Positions 52,009 to 60,729 of a stretch of DNA of 64,000 nt are shown here, piece after piece. The DNA comes from Aestuariibius violaceus (GTDB lineage Bacteria; Pseudomonadota; Alphaproteobacteria; Rhodobacterales; Rhodobacteraceae): positions 434,001-498,000 of the forward strand of contig NZ_JBFONT020000002.1 of the NCBI RefSeq assembly GCF_040779325.2, read 5' to 3'. The notes below the pieces were generated by a model. The model did not search any database. It was given only the letters and a program-made list of their open reading frames with translations, and was not told the origin of the DNA. The position numbers and the translations under genes are program-made. Numbering within the stretch: position 1 is the first letter of the stretch; every line of letters starts with the position of its first letter.

Positions 52009-52581
52009 TTATTTTACGGGCCGGATCAGGAGGATCCATTCGGTGTTGTCCGTTTTCCACCCGTCCCGGACGACCGGTCGCCGGGCGGTCTCCGAAAACC
52101 CGAGCGACGCATAGAGCGCCCGCGCCGGGACGTTGCCGTCTGCAACGATAAGCGAAAGCGGTTGCGGCCCTGCAAGCTCCACCGCGCGTTGCATCAGGGC
52201 GCGGGCAACGCCCTGTTGTCTGTGCCTGGGGTAAACCGCCAGTACATTGACGTAGAGCGTCGAAAGTGCCCGATTTTCCAGGTCGGCAAGTGGTCGGAAT
52301 ATCGTCGGCATCTCGTCGGAGGGGGCAACGGGTTCTGGTCCGATTTCGTAGACGATCAGCAGCCCAGCTACGTGATTGTCCACCTCAGCCACCGTTGCGT
52401 TCCGCCAGGAAAACGCGCCTTCGTCTCGCCGGGCGCGCGCGGCGCCGACATCCCAAACGTCCTCTCGCTCGGCGGCCATCGACTGCCACAGCATCTGTGG
52501 AAGCCCCTCTCCCGCCTGGTCGACCAGCCGGGCCATGTCGTTTGCATCCGTCGGCGCCGCAGCCCTCAATTCGATTGTCAT
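52009..52581 (-). CDS. GNAT family N-acetyltransferase
   Basis: A 190-residue acetyl-CoA-dependent acyltransferase. The beta4-motif LYVNVLAVYPRHRQQGVARA carries the Q-x-x-G-x-A acetyl-CoA loop, followed by LSLIVADGNVPARALYASLG, the motif B region. The substrate is unknown. The ATG at 52579-52581 sits at the start of the fold; an in-frame ATG six codons earlier is possible. Confidence 0.86.
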   Translation of the reverse strand: MTIELRAAAPTDANDMARLVDQAGEGLPQMLWQSMAAEREDVWDVGAARARRDEGAFSWRNATVAEVDNHVAGLLIVYEIGPEPVAPSDEMPTIFRPLADLENRALSTLYVNVLAVYPRHRQQGVARALMQRAVELAGPQPLSLIVADGNVPARALYASLGFSETARRPVVRDGWKTDNTEWILLIRPVK

Positions 52582-52657
52582 CACCTTTTTCCTTCCCATC
52601 GCGAGAGGTGGCGAACCACTGGTCCGCCACCCCTCTCACATTATCCGGACAAGAACC

Positions 52658-53323
52658 TCAGTCTTCGAAGTACGCGCTATCGAGGCCGTCATAGGCCCCT
52701 TCCCGGCGGCGCGCCTCGACGGGCGTCACCTTGGTAAACCCATCAAGGCCTGTGCGGCCGTCTTCCTGACCGCGCCGAGCCTCGTCTCGCCCGGTGTCGA
52801 GTTCGATCTGAAGGCGCACGCCGAAGCCGTCGGACATCCCCAGCATCACCTGGGTCATCTGCCCGGTCGTTCCGGCATAGGCACCGGCGCCGCCGGTGAT
52901 CGCGCGCTGGACGGGCATGAAGGTCTTCGCCCCTTCGGGACCTTGCGTGATCAGCAAGTCCCCATCATCGAACTCGTAGATCTGGCGCGAGATCAGCATC
53001 GTGCCTTCGGTCGTCCGCATCCCCTCGCCCACGAACCAGCCGTCGCAGGTCCATGTACCGAGGACCAGCTCGGGATAGGCGGGGCTGCCATCGGGCCGCA
53101 CGCCTTCTTCGCCGTCGCTAAGCGTGCCTTCCGGATAGATATACCCCTGGGTCACGAAGGGGTTGCCGAATGCGGGCATTCCGTCATCGAAAACGGGCGT
53201 TGAGGCGAAAATGAACCTGGTGTGATCCTCGGCCACATCGAACGCCATCAGTTTGTCGGCGTTTGCCGATCCGGCCAGACAGGCCGCAAAAGCCGCACTG
53301 GAAAGATACTTGAAAAACATCAT
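52658..53323 (-). CDS. Secreted protein, possible dirigent/AOC-like barrel
   Basis: A 221-residue protein with a signal peptide (about residues 1-22, ending SANA). Residues 130-160 contain RAITGGAGAYAGTTGQMTQV, a glycine-rich turn like that of allene oxide cyclase/dirigent-type beta barrels, followed by a strand. The last 50 residues are Arg/Asp/Gly-rich and probably exposed. The resemblance is weak and no enzyme activity is implied. Confidence 0.6.
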   Translation of the reverse strand: MMFFKYLSSAAFAACLAGSANADKLMAFDVAEDHTRFIFASTPVFDDGMPAFGNPFVTQGYIYPEGTLSDGEEGVRPDGSPAYPELVLGTWTCDGWFVGEGMRTTEGTMLISRQIYEFDDGDLLITQGPEGAKTFMPVQRAITGGAGAYAGTTGQMTQVMLGMSDGFGVRLQIELDTGRDEARRGQEDGRTGLDGFTKVTPVEARRREGAYDGLDSAYFED

Positions 53324-53353
53324 CTTAATCCTTGTTTCCTTTGATTGAGTAAA

Positions 53354-54310
53354 TCAGGCCGCGTAGCAGACGGTCTCTGCCATGCAGGCCACATGCCGGT
53401 GATCGGTGCCGCAGCATCCGCCGATCACACGAACATTGGGGAGGAGCGTCAGAAGCTCTGCATGAGCCGCGCCCAGTTCAGCCGGGTTTCCGGCGTCGAG
53501 ATCGTCGGCCGCGTCGAGCTCTGCATGGCTCATGCGCGAGGCGTTGACCCTGAGCCCACCGATCCGCTGGCGCCAGCCGCCGCCCTGCCGCAGGACGGGC
53601 AGGAAGTGATCCGGGTGGGCGCAGTTGATCATGTAGTGGAGCACCGATCCGCCCGTTGCCGCCTCGGTCATGCCGATCGCATCTTCAAGCGACTGGCCGG
53701 AGGGCAGGCGCCCGTCGGTTTCGACCGTGAACGAGATCACCGTCGGCAGGTGCATCCCCTGCCCCGCGCGCGCGAGGCCGATCGCCTCTTCCACATGGGT
53801 CATGGTCACGCCCGAGATCGTGTCGACACCCGCTTCGGCCAGCGCGGAGATCTGCGCCTTGTGGACCGCCTCGGCCTTTCGCGCGCTGCGGGTCTGCTCG
53901 GCAACATATCCGTCGCCGAGCGGTCCGATCACGCCGTTCACGATGACCGGCACACCTGCCGCCGCTTCGCTTTCGGCGATCTCGCGCACGAAGGCGGCGC
54001 AGCGCCGGTTCACATCCGCGACCTGCCGCGCGGTCAGTCCCAGCGCGCCGCCCCAGATCGTGCTGGCCCGCCAGGTGGGGGTGTCGAGGACAAAGCCGGT
54101 GCCCGCCCGCCGCGCGATATCGAGGAACCGAGCGTAATAGCGCCGCAGCGCCTCGCGCCCCTTCCGGTCATCGATCAGCGTGAACGCCGCGAAGGCGGGC
54201 AGAACGAAACCCTCGTCGAAGATCATCGCCGTTTCGAGCCCGCCGTCGGTCAGCCAGGGTCGTCGCGCGTTTTTCAGGGCCGCGACAGGCCCTTTCTCCT
54301 GCAATTCCAT
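53354..54310 (-). CDS. Homocysteine S-methyltransferase family protein (second copy of family)
   Basis: A 318-residue member of PF02574. Zinc ligands are one Cys in YMINCAHPDHF (near residue 230) and the pair in IGGCCGTDHRH (near 303). LTDGGLETAMIFDEG replaces the N-terminal DGATG-type motif, which is typical of the MmuM-like branch. It may use S-methylmethionine, betaine or another methyl donor. The ATG at 54308-54310 has GGAG six bases ahead; another ATG directly before it has poorer spacing. A TetR-type gene lies divergent. Confidence 0.87.
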   Translation of the reverse strand: MELQEKGPVAALKNARRPWLTDGGLETAMIFDEGFVLPAFAAFTLIDDRKGREALRRYYARFLDIARRAGTGFVLDTPTWRASTIWGGALGLTARQVADVNRRCAAFVREIAESEAAAGVPVIVNGVIGPLGDGYVAEQTRSARKAEAVHKAQISALAEAGVDTISGVTMTHVEEAIGLARAGQGMHLPTVISFTVETDGRLPSGQSLEDAIGMTEAATGGSVLHYMINCAHPDHFLPVLRQGGGWRQRIGGLRVNASRMSHAELDAADDLDAGNPAELGAAHAELLTLLPNVRVIGGCCGTDHRHVACMAETVCYAA

Positions 54311-54390
54311 CATCAACTCCGTTTGGTCATTTGATGATGGCGGAATGCCGCAGGCGGGCTTTGTTCCTCTAGTCGAGCTGCGGTATAGTA

Positions 54391-54400
54391 AGGTTAACCT
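54391..54400. promoter_or_regulatory. Perfect palindrome AGGTTAACCT in the divergent region
   Basis: A 10-base palindrome midway between the methyltransferase and TetR genes, overlapping a possible -10 (TACTAT on the minus strand) for the methyltransferase. It is a candidate TetR-family operator. A second weaker element, TGAC-N10-GTCA, lies at 54475-54492 just before the tetR start. Confidence 0.4.
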
Positions 54401-54509
54401 GACCTTCATGACGGTAGATCAATGGGTTAGGGAGCGAAGTTGCCGAGGCGAGGGCCCGTGCCCCGCGGTCAACTTGACCAATGGTACAGTCAGAAAGCGT
54501 CTTTTTACG

Positions 54510-55130
54510 ATGGCCAGGCAATCAAACACCCGCGGACGGATCCTCGACACCGCGGAGGCGGCAGTGCTTGAGAAGGGGTTCGAGGCGACGTCGATCGAAG
54601 AGATCGTGGCGGCGGTGGAGATCACGAAATCCGGGTTCTTCTACCATTTCCCGGACAAGAACGCGCTCGGGACCGCGCTGATCGCGCGGTATATCGACAG
54701 CGAGGATGTGCTATTCGACGGGATCTTCAGCCGCGCGGAGGAACTGGACGACGATCCGCTGCATGCCATGCTGATCGCATTGAGGTTCCTGGCCGAGATC
54801 GTGGAAGATCTGCCGGGCGGGCATCCCGGCTGCCTGGTCGCGACGGCCGTCTACCAGTCGCGGCTCTTCGACCGGGCGGTGCATGAGATGAACCAGCGGG
54901 CCGCGCTGCGCTGGCGGGCGCTGTTCCTCGAGCGGTTCGAGCGGATTGCAGCCGCCTATCCGCCCCGGGCGGAGGTGGCCCTGGCCGATCTGGCAGATGC
55001 GGTTCTGTGTGTCGTGGAAGGCGGGATCGTCATGTCGAAGGCGCTTCGCGATCCCAAACTGCTGGTCCGTCAGCTGATGCTGTTGCGGAGCCAGGTGAAG
55101 CTGCTCTTCACCCCGCCCCGCATGGTGTGA
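54510..55130 (+). CDS. TetR/AcrR family transcriptional regulator
   Basis: A 206-residue regulator. The DNA-binding domain is at residues 5-55: RGRILDTAEAAVLEKGFEAT, then EEIVAAVEITKSGFFYHFPD. The C-terminal part is helical with a VLCVVEGGIVMSKAL segment and fits the TetR_C group. It is divergent from the methyltransferase gene and probably controls it. Longer in-frame starts overlap the opposite gene and are rejected. Confidence 0.9.
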   Translation: MARQSNTRGRILDTAEAAVLEKGFEATSIEEIVAAVEITKSGFFYHFPDKNALGTALIARYIDSEDVLFDGIFSRAEELDDDPLHAMLIALRFLAEIVEDLPGGHPGCLVATAVYQSRLFDRAVHEMNQRAALRWRALFLERFERIAAAYPPRAEVALADLADAVLCVVEGGIVMSKALRDPKLLVRQLMLLRSQVKLLFTPPRMV

Positions 55131-55140
55131 CTGTCGTAAC

Positions 55141-56442
55141 CTAGAGCAAGGTCCGCTCGATCACCCACCAGGCGCCGATCACGGCGATCGCGGCCGAGGC
55201 CGGGATGGCGACGAACTGCCGGTAGGCCACGGTGCCGACCGACGACGCCGCGACGCAGACGGCGCAGAGGAAGCCCAGCACCGAAAGCGGCAGCAGGAAC
55301 GGCGCGATATAGGTCGCGGCCCAGTCGGGCATCGCGTCGGCCCCCACTGCCATCCCTGCGACGCAGAGAAGGGCGAAGACGATGTAGCCGGCGACCACCC
55401 CCGTCTCCATCCCCGCGATTTGGCTGGCGCGGAGCGCGGCGGCCGAGACGGCGAAGGCGACGGCGATGACGACGAGCTGGCCGACCTCGACGCCCACGTT
55501 AAAGCCGATCAGCGCCGGGATGAACGCCGATTCGGGCAGGCCGAATTCGCCGAGAACGCTGGCGAATCCCAGCCCATGCAGAAGGCCAAAGGCGAAGACG
55601 ACCGCGGGGCGCCAGGGTTTGAGGCCCGGTGTGAGGATGTTCTCGACCGCGACATAGACGATGGAGGCCGCGATGATCGGCTCCACGATCTCGGGCGGGA
55701 CATTGACGATGCCCAGCGCGGCAAGCGCCAGCGTGATCGTATGGGCAAGCGTGAAGGCCGTGACCTGCCAGAGAAGCGGGCCGACACGCTGGGCAAGGAA
55801 GAAAAGGCCGAGAACGAACAGGATGTGGTCAAGGCCGAGCGGGATGATGTGATCGAAGCCGACGCCGATATAGTCGGCGAAGACAGCCCAGCCGGATTGC
55901 ACCGTGCCGCCCGCGATCGCGATGGCGGGGCTGATCTCACCGCCGCTCAGCGTCTGCGTGAAAGCCACGTCGTCGGGCACGCCGTTCTGGCGCAGGGTCA
56001 GGTCGCCATAGCTGCGCGTCCAGCCGATCTGCACGGTTTCCGCGTCGACGGACAAAGGCGCGGTGAGGACGAGCGTTGTGGTGCGCCGCAGGTCGAAGTT
56101 TTCGACATCTTCGACCTCGACACCGGCCAGATCGGCGAGGACCGGGTCGCCATCCGCGGTGATCACGATGTTTTCGGCAATCTCTGGCCAGTTGGCCTCG
56201 ACCTGGTCTGCGATCTCCTCCGGCGGCAAGGCGCGCAACGCGTCATAATCGGCGGCATTTTCGGCAGCGTCGGTATCCTCGAGCCCGTCAAGGTCGATGC
56301 CCGCGAGAATCGCTTCGGCCGTCGTCGCGATCTCGATCGACAGGGTGCCCTCTTCGGCGGTGAAATTCGCGATGCTCGGAAAGACCTCGTGGGCTGCGGC
56401 CATCCGCACCAGAGCGACCCAGAGAAGCAAGGCCATTGACAT
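55141..56442 (-). CDS. HupE/UreJ-family membrane protein with periplasmic domain
   Basis: A 433-residue protein. A signal peptide (ending MAAA, mature start HEVF) is followed by a periplasmic domain of about 160 residues, then seven or eight membrane segments. The motif FDHIIPLGLDHILFVLGLFF with GLLHGLGFASVL is the HupE/UreJ_2 signature; its His and Asp residues suggest metal or ion handling. The family has been linked to nickel, cobalt or other transport, unproven here. It is divergent from the DUF4198 gene with 46 bases between. Confidence 0.85.
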   Translation of the reverse strand: MSMALLLWVALVRMAAAHEVFPSIANFTAEEGTLSIEIATTAEAILAGIDLDGLEDTDAAENAADYDALRALPPEEIADQVEANWPEIAENIVITADGDPVLADLAGVEVEDVENFDLRRTTTLVLTAPLSVDAETVQIGWTRSYGDLTLRQNGVPDDVAFTQTLSGGEISPAIAIAGGTVQSGWAVFADYIGVGFDHIIPLGLDHILFVLGLFFLAQRVGPLLWQVTAFTLAHTITLALAALGIVNVPPEIVEPIIAASIVYVAVENILTPGLKPWRPAVVFAFGLLHGLGFASVLGEFGLPESAFIPALIGFNVGVEVGQLVVIAVAFAVSAAALRASQIAGMETGVVAGYIVFALLCVAGMAVGADAMPDWAATYIAPFLLPLSVLGFLCAVCVAASSVGTVAYRQFVAIPASAAIAVIGAWWVIERTLL

Positions 56443-56488
56443 GACCCGAACTGCGCACAAGCTCACTCGCATCGAACCGGAGGTTTTC

Positions 56489-57307
56489 ATGCGCATCCTG
56501 ACTGTCCTTTTCACATTGCTGATTGCGGGCCCCGCCGCTGCCCACGAGTTCTGGCTTGAACCGCAGGAATATCAAGTGGAAACCGGGGGGATGCTGGCCG
56601 CGCAAGTCGTGAATGGCGAGAAATTCGAAGGCGTTAAGCTCGCCTATTTCCCGCAGCGCTTCGCCCGGTTCGATGTCGTCAGCGGCGGAGAAGCCGCGCC
56701 CTATGAGGGGCGCGCGGGCGACACGCCGGCCTTGCAGCTTGAGGATCCGCCGGACGGGCTGCTGACGCTTGTCTATGTCTCGAAGCCGGCCAGCCTGCGC
56801 TACGAGGCGTTCGAGAAGTTCCAGACCTTCGCAGACCATAAGGATTTCGCCAACATCGAAGCGCGGCACCGGGATCGCGGGCTGCCGATGGAGGATTTCA
56901 CCGAAAGCTACACCCGGTTTGCCCGCAGCATCGTGGCCGTGGGCGACGGGACCGGGGCCGACGCACCATCCGGCATCGAGACCGAGATCGTGGCACTGGC
57001 CAACCCCTACGTCGAAGCCCTAACCGAAATGCCGGTTCAAGTCTTCTATCAGGGCGCGCCGCGCACGGATGTGCAGGTAGAGCTTTTCGCAAAGGCGCCC
57101 GACGGCAGTGTCGCGGTCACGCTGCACCGCACGGACGCCGAAGGGATCGCGCGCCTGCCGGTCCGGCCCGGCCACAGCTACCTCGCCGATGCGGTCGTCC
57201 TTCGCGAGCCGTCCGAGGCGGCGCTGGACGCCCGGGCGGACGCGGTCTGGGAGACGCTCTGGGCCTCGCTGACCTTCGCCGTGCCTGCCGAAACCCCGCC
57301 GTCCTGA
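56489..57307 (+). CDS. DUF4198 domain-containing periplasmic protein
   Basis: A 272-residue secreted protein. The signal peptide is residues 1-18, and the mature protein begins HEFWLEPQEYQVE, the DUF4198 hallmark with an N-terminal His. DUF4198 proteins are related to periplasmic parts of nickel/cobalt importers. The C-terminal part is an Ig-like beta domain (VQVELFAKAPDGS onward). The ATG at 56489 has GGAGG six bases ahead. It may partner the divergent HupE-like protein. Confidence 0.85.
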   Translation: MRILTVLFTLLIAGPAAAHEFWLEPQEYQVETGGMLAAQVVNGEKFEGVKLAYFPQRFARFDVVSGGEAAPYEGRAGDTPALQLEDPPDGLLTLVYVSKPASLRYEAFEKFQTFADHKDFANIEARHRDRGLPMEDFTESYTRFARSIVAVGDGTGADAPSGIETEIVALANPYVEALTEMPVQVFYQGAPRTDVQVELFAKAPDGSVAVTLHRTDAEGIARLPVRPGHSYLADAVVLREPSEAALDARADAVWETLWASLTFAVPAETPPS

Positions 57308-57347
57308 AGGACTTGCGCTGCGAACCACAACTCGCCATCAGGCGGCC

Positions 57348-58223
57348 ATGAACCGGATCGTCTGCATCGGCTCTGTCCTGTGGGACATCATCGGCCGCAC
57401 GGAAAACGCGATGTCCCTGGGTGCGGACCGGCCGGGGCGGATTACCCGCATCCCCGGCGGCGTTGCGATGAACATTGCCCAGACGCTCGCCCGGCTGGGG
57501 GTGACGCCGGTTCTGCTGACCGCGCTCGGCCGGGACCATCCCGGCGACGAGTTGATCGAGGCGGCCCGCGCGCTTGGCATGGTGACGGACCATATCCACC
57601 GCTCCGACCTGCCGACCGACACCTACATGGCGATCGAAAGCGGCGGTGACCTGACGGCGGCCATCGCCGATGCGCACTCGCTTGAGGCGATAGGCGATGC
57701 GATCCTCGGGCCGATCCTTGACGGTGCTCTCGGGCGGCCCGACGCCCCGTTTGACGGGGTTATCGCGCTTGACGGCAACCTGACCCACGCGCTGCTGGCC
57801 GAGATCGCGGCCCATCCGGCCTTCGCAAGCGCCGACCTGCGGGTCGCCCCCGCCTCGCCCGGCAAGATCGACCGGCTGATGCCATTCCTGAACTGCGATC
57901 ACGCAACGCTCTACATCAATCTCGAGGAGGCGAACGCCTTGTCCGGAACCGCAGACGTCACCGCGCCGGAGGCGGCGGTCACGCTGTCGCGCCTCACCAG
58001 GGCGCGCGTCCTCGTCACCGACGGCCCGCGCGCCGCCGCGATGGTGGGGCCGGACGGCGTGCTGACCGCCATCCCACCTGCCGTGACCGCCTTGCGGGTG
58101 ACCGGTGCGGGAGACACCTTCATGGCGGCCCATATCGTGGCGGAACGGGCGGGCAAGGCTCCAGCCGCTGCCCTTCCCGCAGCGCTCGAGACCGCGGCGC
58201 GCTATGTATCGGGGACCGATTGA
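57348..58223 (+). CDS. psuK: PfkB-family carbohydrate kinase, probable pseudouridine kinase
   Basis: A 291-residue ribokinase-like enzyme. The N-terminal signature IPGGVAMNIAQTLARLG is at about residues 35-51, and the catalytic loop VTGAGDTFMAAH carries the base Asp (near residue 258). Its position directly before psuG, with a one-base TGATG overlap, argues that it phosphorylates pseudouridine, whose 5'-phosphate PsuG then splits. Confidence 0.88.
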   Translation: MNRIVCIGSVLWDIIGRTENAMSLGADRPGRITRIPGGVAMNIAQTLARLGVTPVLLTALGRDHPGDELIEAARALGMVTDHIHRSDLPTDTYMAIESGGDLTAAIADAHSLEAIGDAILGPILDGALGRPDAPFDGVIALDGNLTHALLAEIAAHPAFASADLRVAPASPGKIDRLMPFLNCDHATLYINLEEANALSGTADVTAPEAAVTLSRLTRARVLVTDGPRAAAMVGPDGVLTAIPPAVTALRVTGAGDTFMAAHIVAERAGKAPAAALPAALETAARYVSGTD

Positions 58224-59122
58224 TGCTGCCGCTCGACCGCTCGCCTAAAGTGGCGGAGGCCTCAGGGCCACTCGTCGCGCTTGAATCGACGATCATCACC
58301 CACGGGATGCCGTATCCTAAGAATGTCGAAACCGCCCGCGCGGTCGAGGCGGTGATCCGCAAGGAGGGCGCCGTTCCTGCGACGACGGCGGTGATGGACG
58401 GGCGGCTGAAGATCGGCCTGACCGACGCCGAGCTCGACCGTCTGGCGAAGACCGAAAAGGTCACCAAGCTGTCCCGCGCCGATATCGCCCATTGCATCGC
58501 GACCGGCGGCACCGGGGCGACCACCGTCGCCGCCACGATGATCGCGGCCCGCGCGGCCGGGATCGAGGTTTTCGCGACCGGTGGCATCGGCGGTGTCCAT
58601 CGCGGGGCTGAGGACAGCTTCGACATCTCCGCCGATCTGACAGAGCTTGCCCGCACCCCCGTCACGGTCGTGGCAGCGGGCGCCAAGGCGATCCTCGACC
58701 TGCCGAAGACGCTGGAAGTGCTGGAAACGCAGGGCGTTCCCGTCATCGCCTACGGGCAAGATGCCTTCCCCGCCTTCTGGTCGCGAAGCTCCGGCCTGGC
58801 CGCCCCCTTGCGCTGCGATGACCCCGCCGAAATCGCGGCAGCCCACCGGATGCGTCGGTCGCTTGGGCTGGACGGCGGACAACTCGTGGCCAATCCTGTT
58901 CCCGAGGGCGACGAAATCCCGGCGGACGAGATCACGCCGATCATCGCGCAGGCCCAGGACGAGGCCGATGCGGCAGGTATCAGCGGCAAGGCGGTCACGC
59001 CGTTCCTGCTGGCGCGGATCTTCGAGCTGACGGGCGGGCGCTCGCTGGAGACGAACATCGCGCTCGTTCTAAACAATGCGCGTCTGGCGGCGCGAATTGC
59101 GCGCGAACTGCATGCAAGCTAA
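58223..59122 (+). CDS. psuG: Pseudouridine-5'-phosphate glycosidase
   Basis: A 299-residue enzyme that breaks the C-C bond of pseudouridine 5'-phosphate to give uracil and ribose 5-phosphate. VALESTIITHGMPYPKNVETA, TGGTGATTVAATMIAA, ATGGIGGVHRGAEDSFDISA and the later catalytic Lys region VVAAGAKAILDL are hallmark blocks. The length is normal. The start overlaps the psuK stop. No pseudouridine transporter gene is adjacent. Confidence 0.96.
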   Translation: MLPLDRSPKVAEASGPLVALESTIITHGMPYPKNVETARAVEAVIRKEGAVPATTAVMDGRLKIGLTDAELDRLAKTEKVTKLSRADIAHCIATGGTGATTVAATMIAARAAGIEVFATGGIGGVHRGAEDSFDISADLTELARTPVTVVAAGAKAILDLPKTLEVLETQGVPVIAYGQDAFPAFWSRSSGLAAPLRCDDPAEIAAAHRMRRSLGLDGGQLVANPVPEGDEIPADEITPIIAQAQDEADAAGISGKAVTPFLLARIFELTGGRSLETNIALVLNNARLAARIARELHAS

Positions 59123-59200
59123 ACCGTTGACACGGATCGCAGTTGTGGCCTGTCGCTACCTTGCCTAGATAGGGCGCGGACATCGGACCATGCGCGCAGA

Positions 59201-59917
59201 ATGACCCAGCCCTTCTCCCCAGAGCCGCCCCGGCGGCCCACGCTTCTCGCGCGTTTGCGCGCGAACTTCCTGGCGGGGCTTGTCGTCATTGCGCCGATCG
59301 GCCTGACGATCTGGCTGATCTGGACGGTCATCGGCTGGATCGACGGCTTCGTCCTGCCGCTGGTGCCCGACCAGTACCTGCCCGATATCCTGATCCGCCG
59401 CTGGCTGGGCCTCGACGTGACCGACCAGGCCTCGATCCGCGGGATCGGCGTGATCGTGTTCCTCGTCTTCACGATGCTGGTGGGGTGGGTCGCCAAGGGC
59501 CTGATCGGACGGTCGATCATCCGCTGGGCGGAAAGCATCGTTCAGAGGACGCCCGTCGTCCGGTCGATCTATAACGGCGTCAAGCAGATCGCCGAGACGA
59601 TCTTTGCCCAGAGCGAGACGAGCTTCGAAAAGGCCTGCCTGATCGAATATCCCCGCCGGGGGATCTGGGCGATCGGCTTCATCTCGACGACGACCAGGGG
59701 CGAGGTCCGCGCGCGGGCGGGCGGGCAGGAGATGACCTCCGTCTTTGTGCCGACCACGCCGAACCCGACCTCGGGCTTCCTGCTGTTCTTTCCGACGGAA
59801 GACGTGATCGAACTGGACATGACCGTCGAAGACGCTGCCAAGCTCGTGATCTCTGCCGGGCTGGTCTATCCCAACGGCGACGGAGACGAGCCCAAGCCGG
59901 TACCCGACACGCAATGA
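59201..59917 (+). CDS. DUF502 family membrane protein
   Basis: A 238-residue inner-membrane protein. Two membrane segments lie at about residues 22-48 and 82-105, then a soluble domain follows. FLAGLVVIAPIGLTIWLIW, RTPVVRSIYNGVKQIAETI and FVPTTPNPTSGFLLFFP are the DUF502 pattern. Function unknown. Its stop overlaps the start of the LysE-type exporter gene (ATGA). Confidence 0.92.
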   Translation: MTQPFSPEPPRRPTLLARLRANFLAGLVVIAPIGLTIWLIWTVIGWIDGFVLPLVPDQYLPDILIRRWLGLDVTDQASIRGIGVIVFLVFTMLVGWVAKGLIGRSIIRWAESIVQRTPVVRSIYNGVKQIAETIFAQSETSFEKACLIEYPRRGIWAIGFISTTTRGEVRARAGGQEMTSVFVPTTPNPTSGFLLFFPTEDVIELDMTVEDAAKLVISAGLVYPNGDGDEPKPVPDTQ

Positions 59918-60525
59918 TCGGCGCAACAGCGACGGGTTTCGTCACCGGGTTTGCCCTGATCCTCGCCATAGGCGCCCAGAACGCCTTCGTCCTGCGCCAA
60001 GGGCTGCTTCGGACGCATGTCTTCTCTCTATGCCTCCTTTGCGCGACGTCCGATGCGCTCCTGATCACCGCAGGTGTCGCAGGTTTCGGCGCGGTGGCCG
60101 AACATTACCCAAGCCTGCCTCTTATCATGACGGGCGGCGGCGCAGCCTTCCTTCTGGCCTACGGCCTTCTCCGCTTTCGGGCGGCCTGGAGGGGCGACTA
60201 CGCGATGACACTTGAAGGCCGCTCCCCTTCGCTTGCCGCAACGCTCGCGACCGGGGCCGCCTTCACGTGGCTGAACCCGCATGTCTACCTCGATACGTTG
60301 GCCCTGATCGGTGCGGTATCGCTGCAATACGAAGAGGCAGCTTTGCGCACCGCCTACGGGGCCGGCGCCGTCACCGCGTCGTTCGTCTTCTTTTTCTCCC
60401 TTGGCTACGGCGCGCGGCTTCTCGCCCCGTTCCTGAAATCTGAACGGGCATGGAGATGGCTCGATATCGGGATCGGCGTCGTTATGTGGGCGCTCGCCGC
60501 GAGACTTGTGGCGGATCTCTTCTAG
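59914..60525 (+). CDS. LysE/ArgO family amino-acid exporter
   Basis: A 203-residue protein with six membrane segments. GFVTGFALILAIGAQNAFVLRQGL at the N-terminus and the FTWLNPHVYLDTLALIG motif are the LysE/ArgO signature. It probably exports basic amino acids such as arginine or lysine. No LysG/ArgP regulator gene is adjacent. It overlaps the DUF502 gene by 4 bases. Confidence 0.93.
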   Translation: MIGATATGFVTGFALILAIGAQNAFVLRQGLLRTHVFSLCLLCATSDALLITAGVAGFGAVAEHYPSLPLIMTGGGAAFLLAYGLLRFRAAWRGDYAMTLEGRSPSLAATLATGAAFTWLNPHVYLDTLALIGAVSLQYEEAALRTAYGAGAVTASFVFFFSLGYGARLLAPFLKSERAWRWLDIGIGVVMWALAARLVADLF

Positions 60526-60538
60526 CGGCCCTGTCCCC

Positions 60539-60658
60539 TCAGTTCGCCGCTCGCTGGATTGCCTGCCCACCGCGCTGGATGTCTTGCCCCATCCCTTCGA
60601 CCGTGTTGCATCCCGCGAGCGCCAGAAGCGCGCCTGTCATCACAATGATCCGGACCAT
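60539..60658 (-). CDS. Entericidin-like small lipoprotein
   Basis: A 39-residue protein: a short signal with lipobox ALLALAGC (Cys17), then NTVEGMGQDIQRGGQAIQRA, the classic entericidin A/B pattern. Such lipoproteins are linked to envelope stress and, in E. coli, to an antidote/toxin pair. Only one copy is present here, so an antidote pairing is not evident. A longer in-frame start (60733) is not supported. Confidence 0.85.
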   Translation of the reverse strand: MVRIIVMTGALLALAGCNTVEGMGQDIQRGGQAIQRAAN

Positions 60659-60729
60659 CGCAAAGCCTTCTTGTCTTTCAGTCGGTTGTCTCATGCTGAA
60701 CCACATAGGGCTATACTGGTTCCCGGTCG

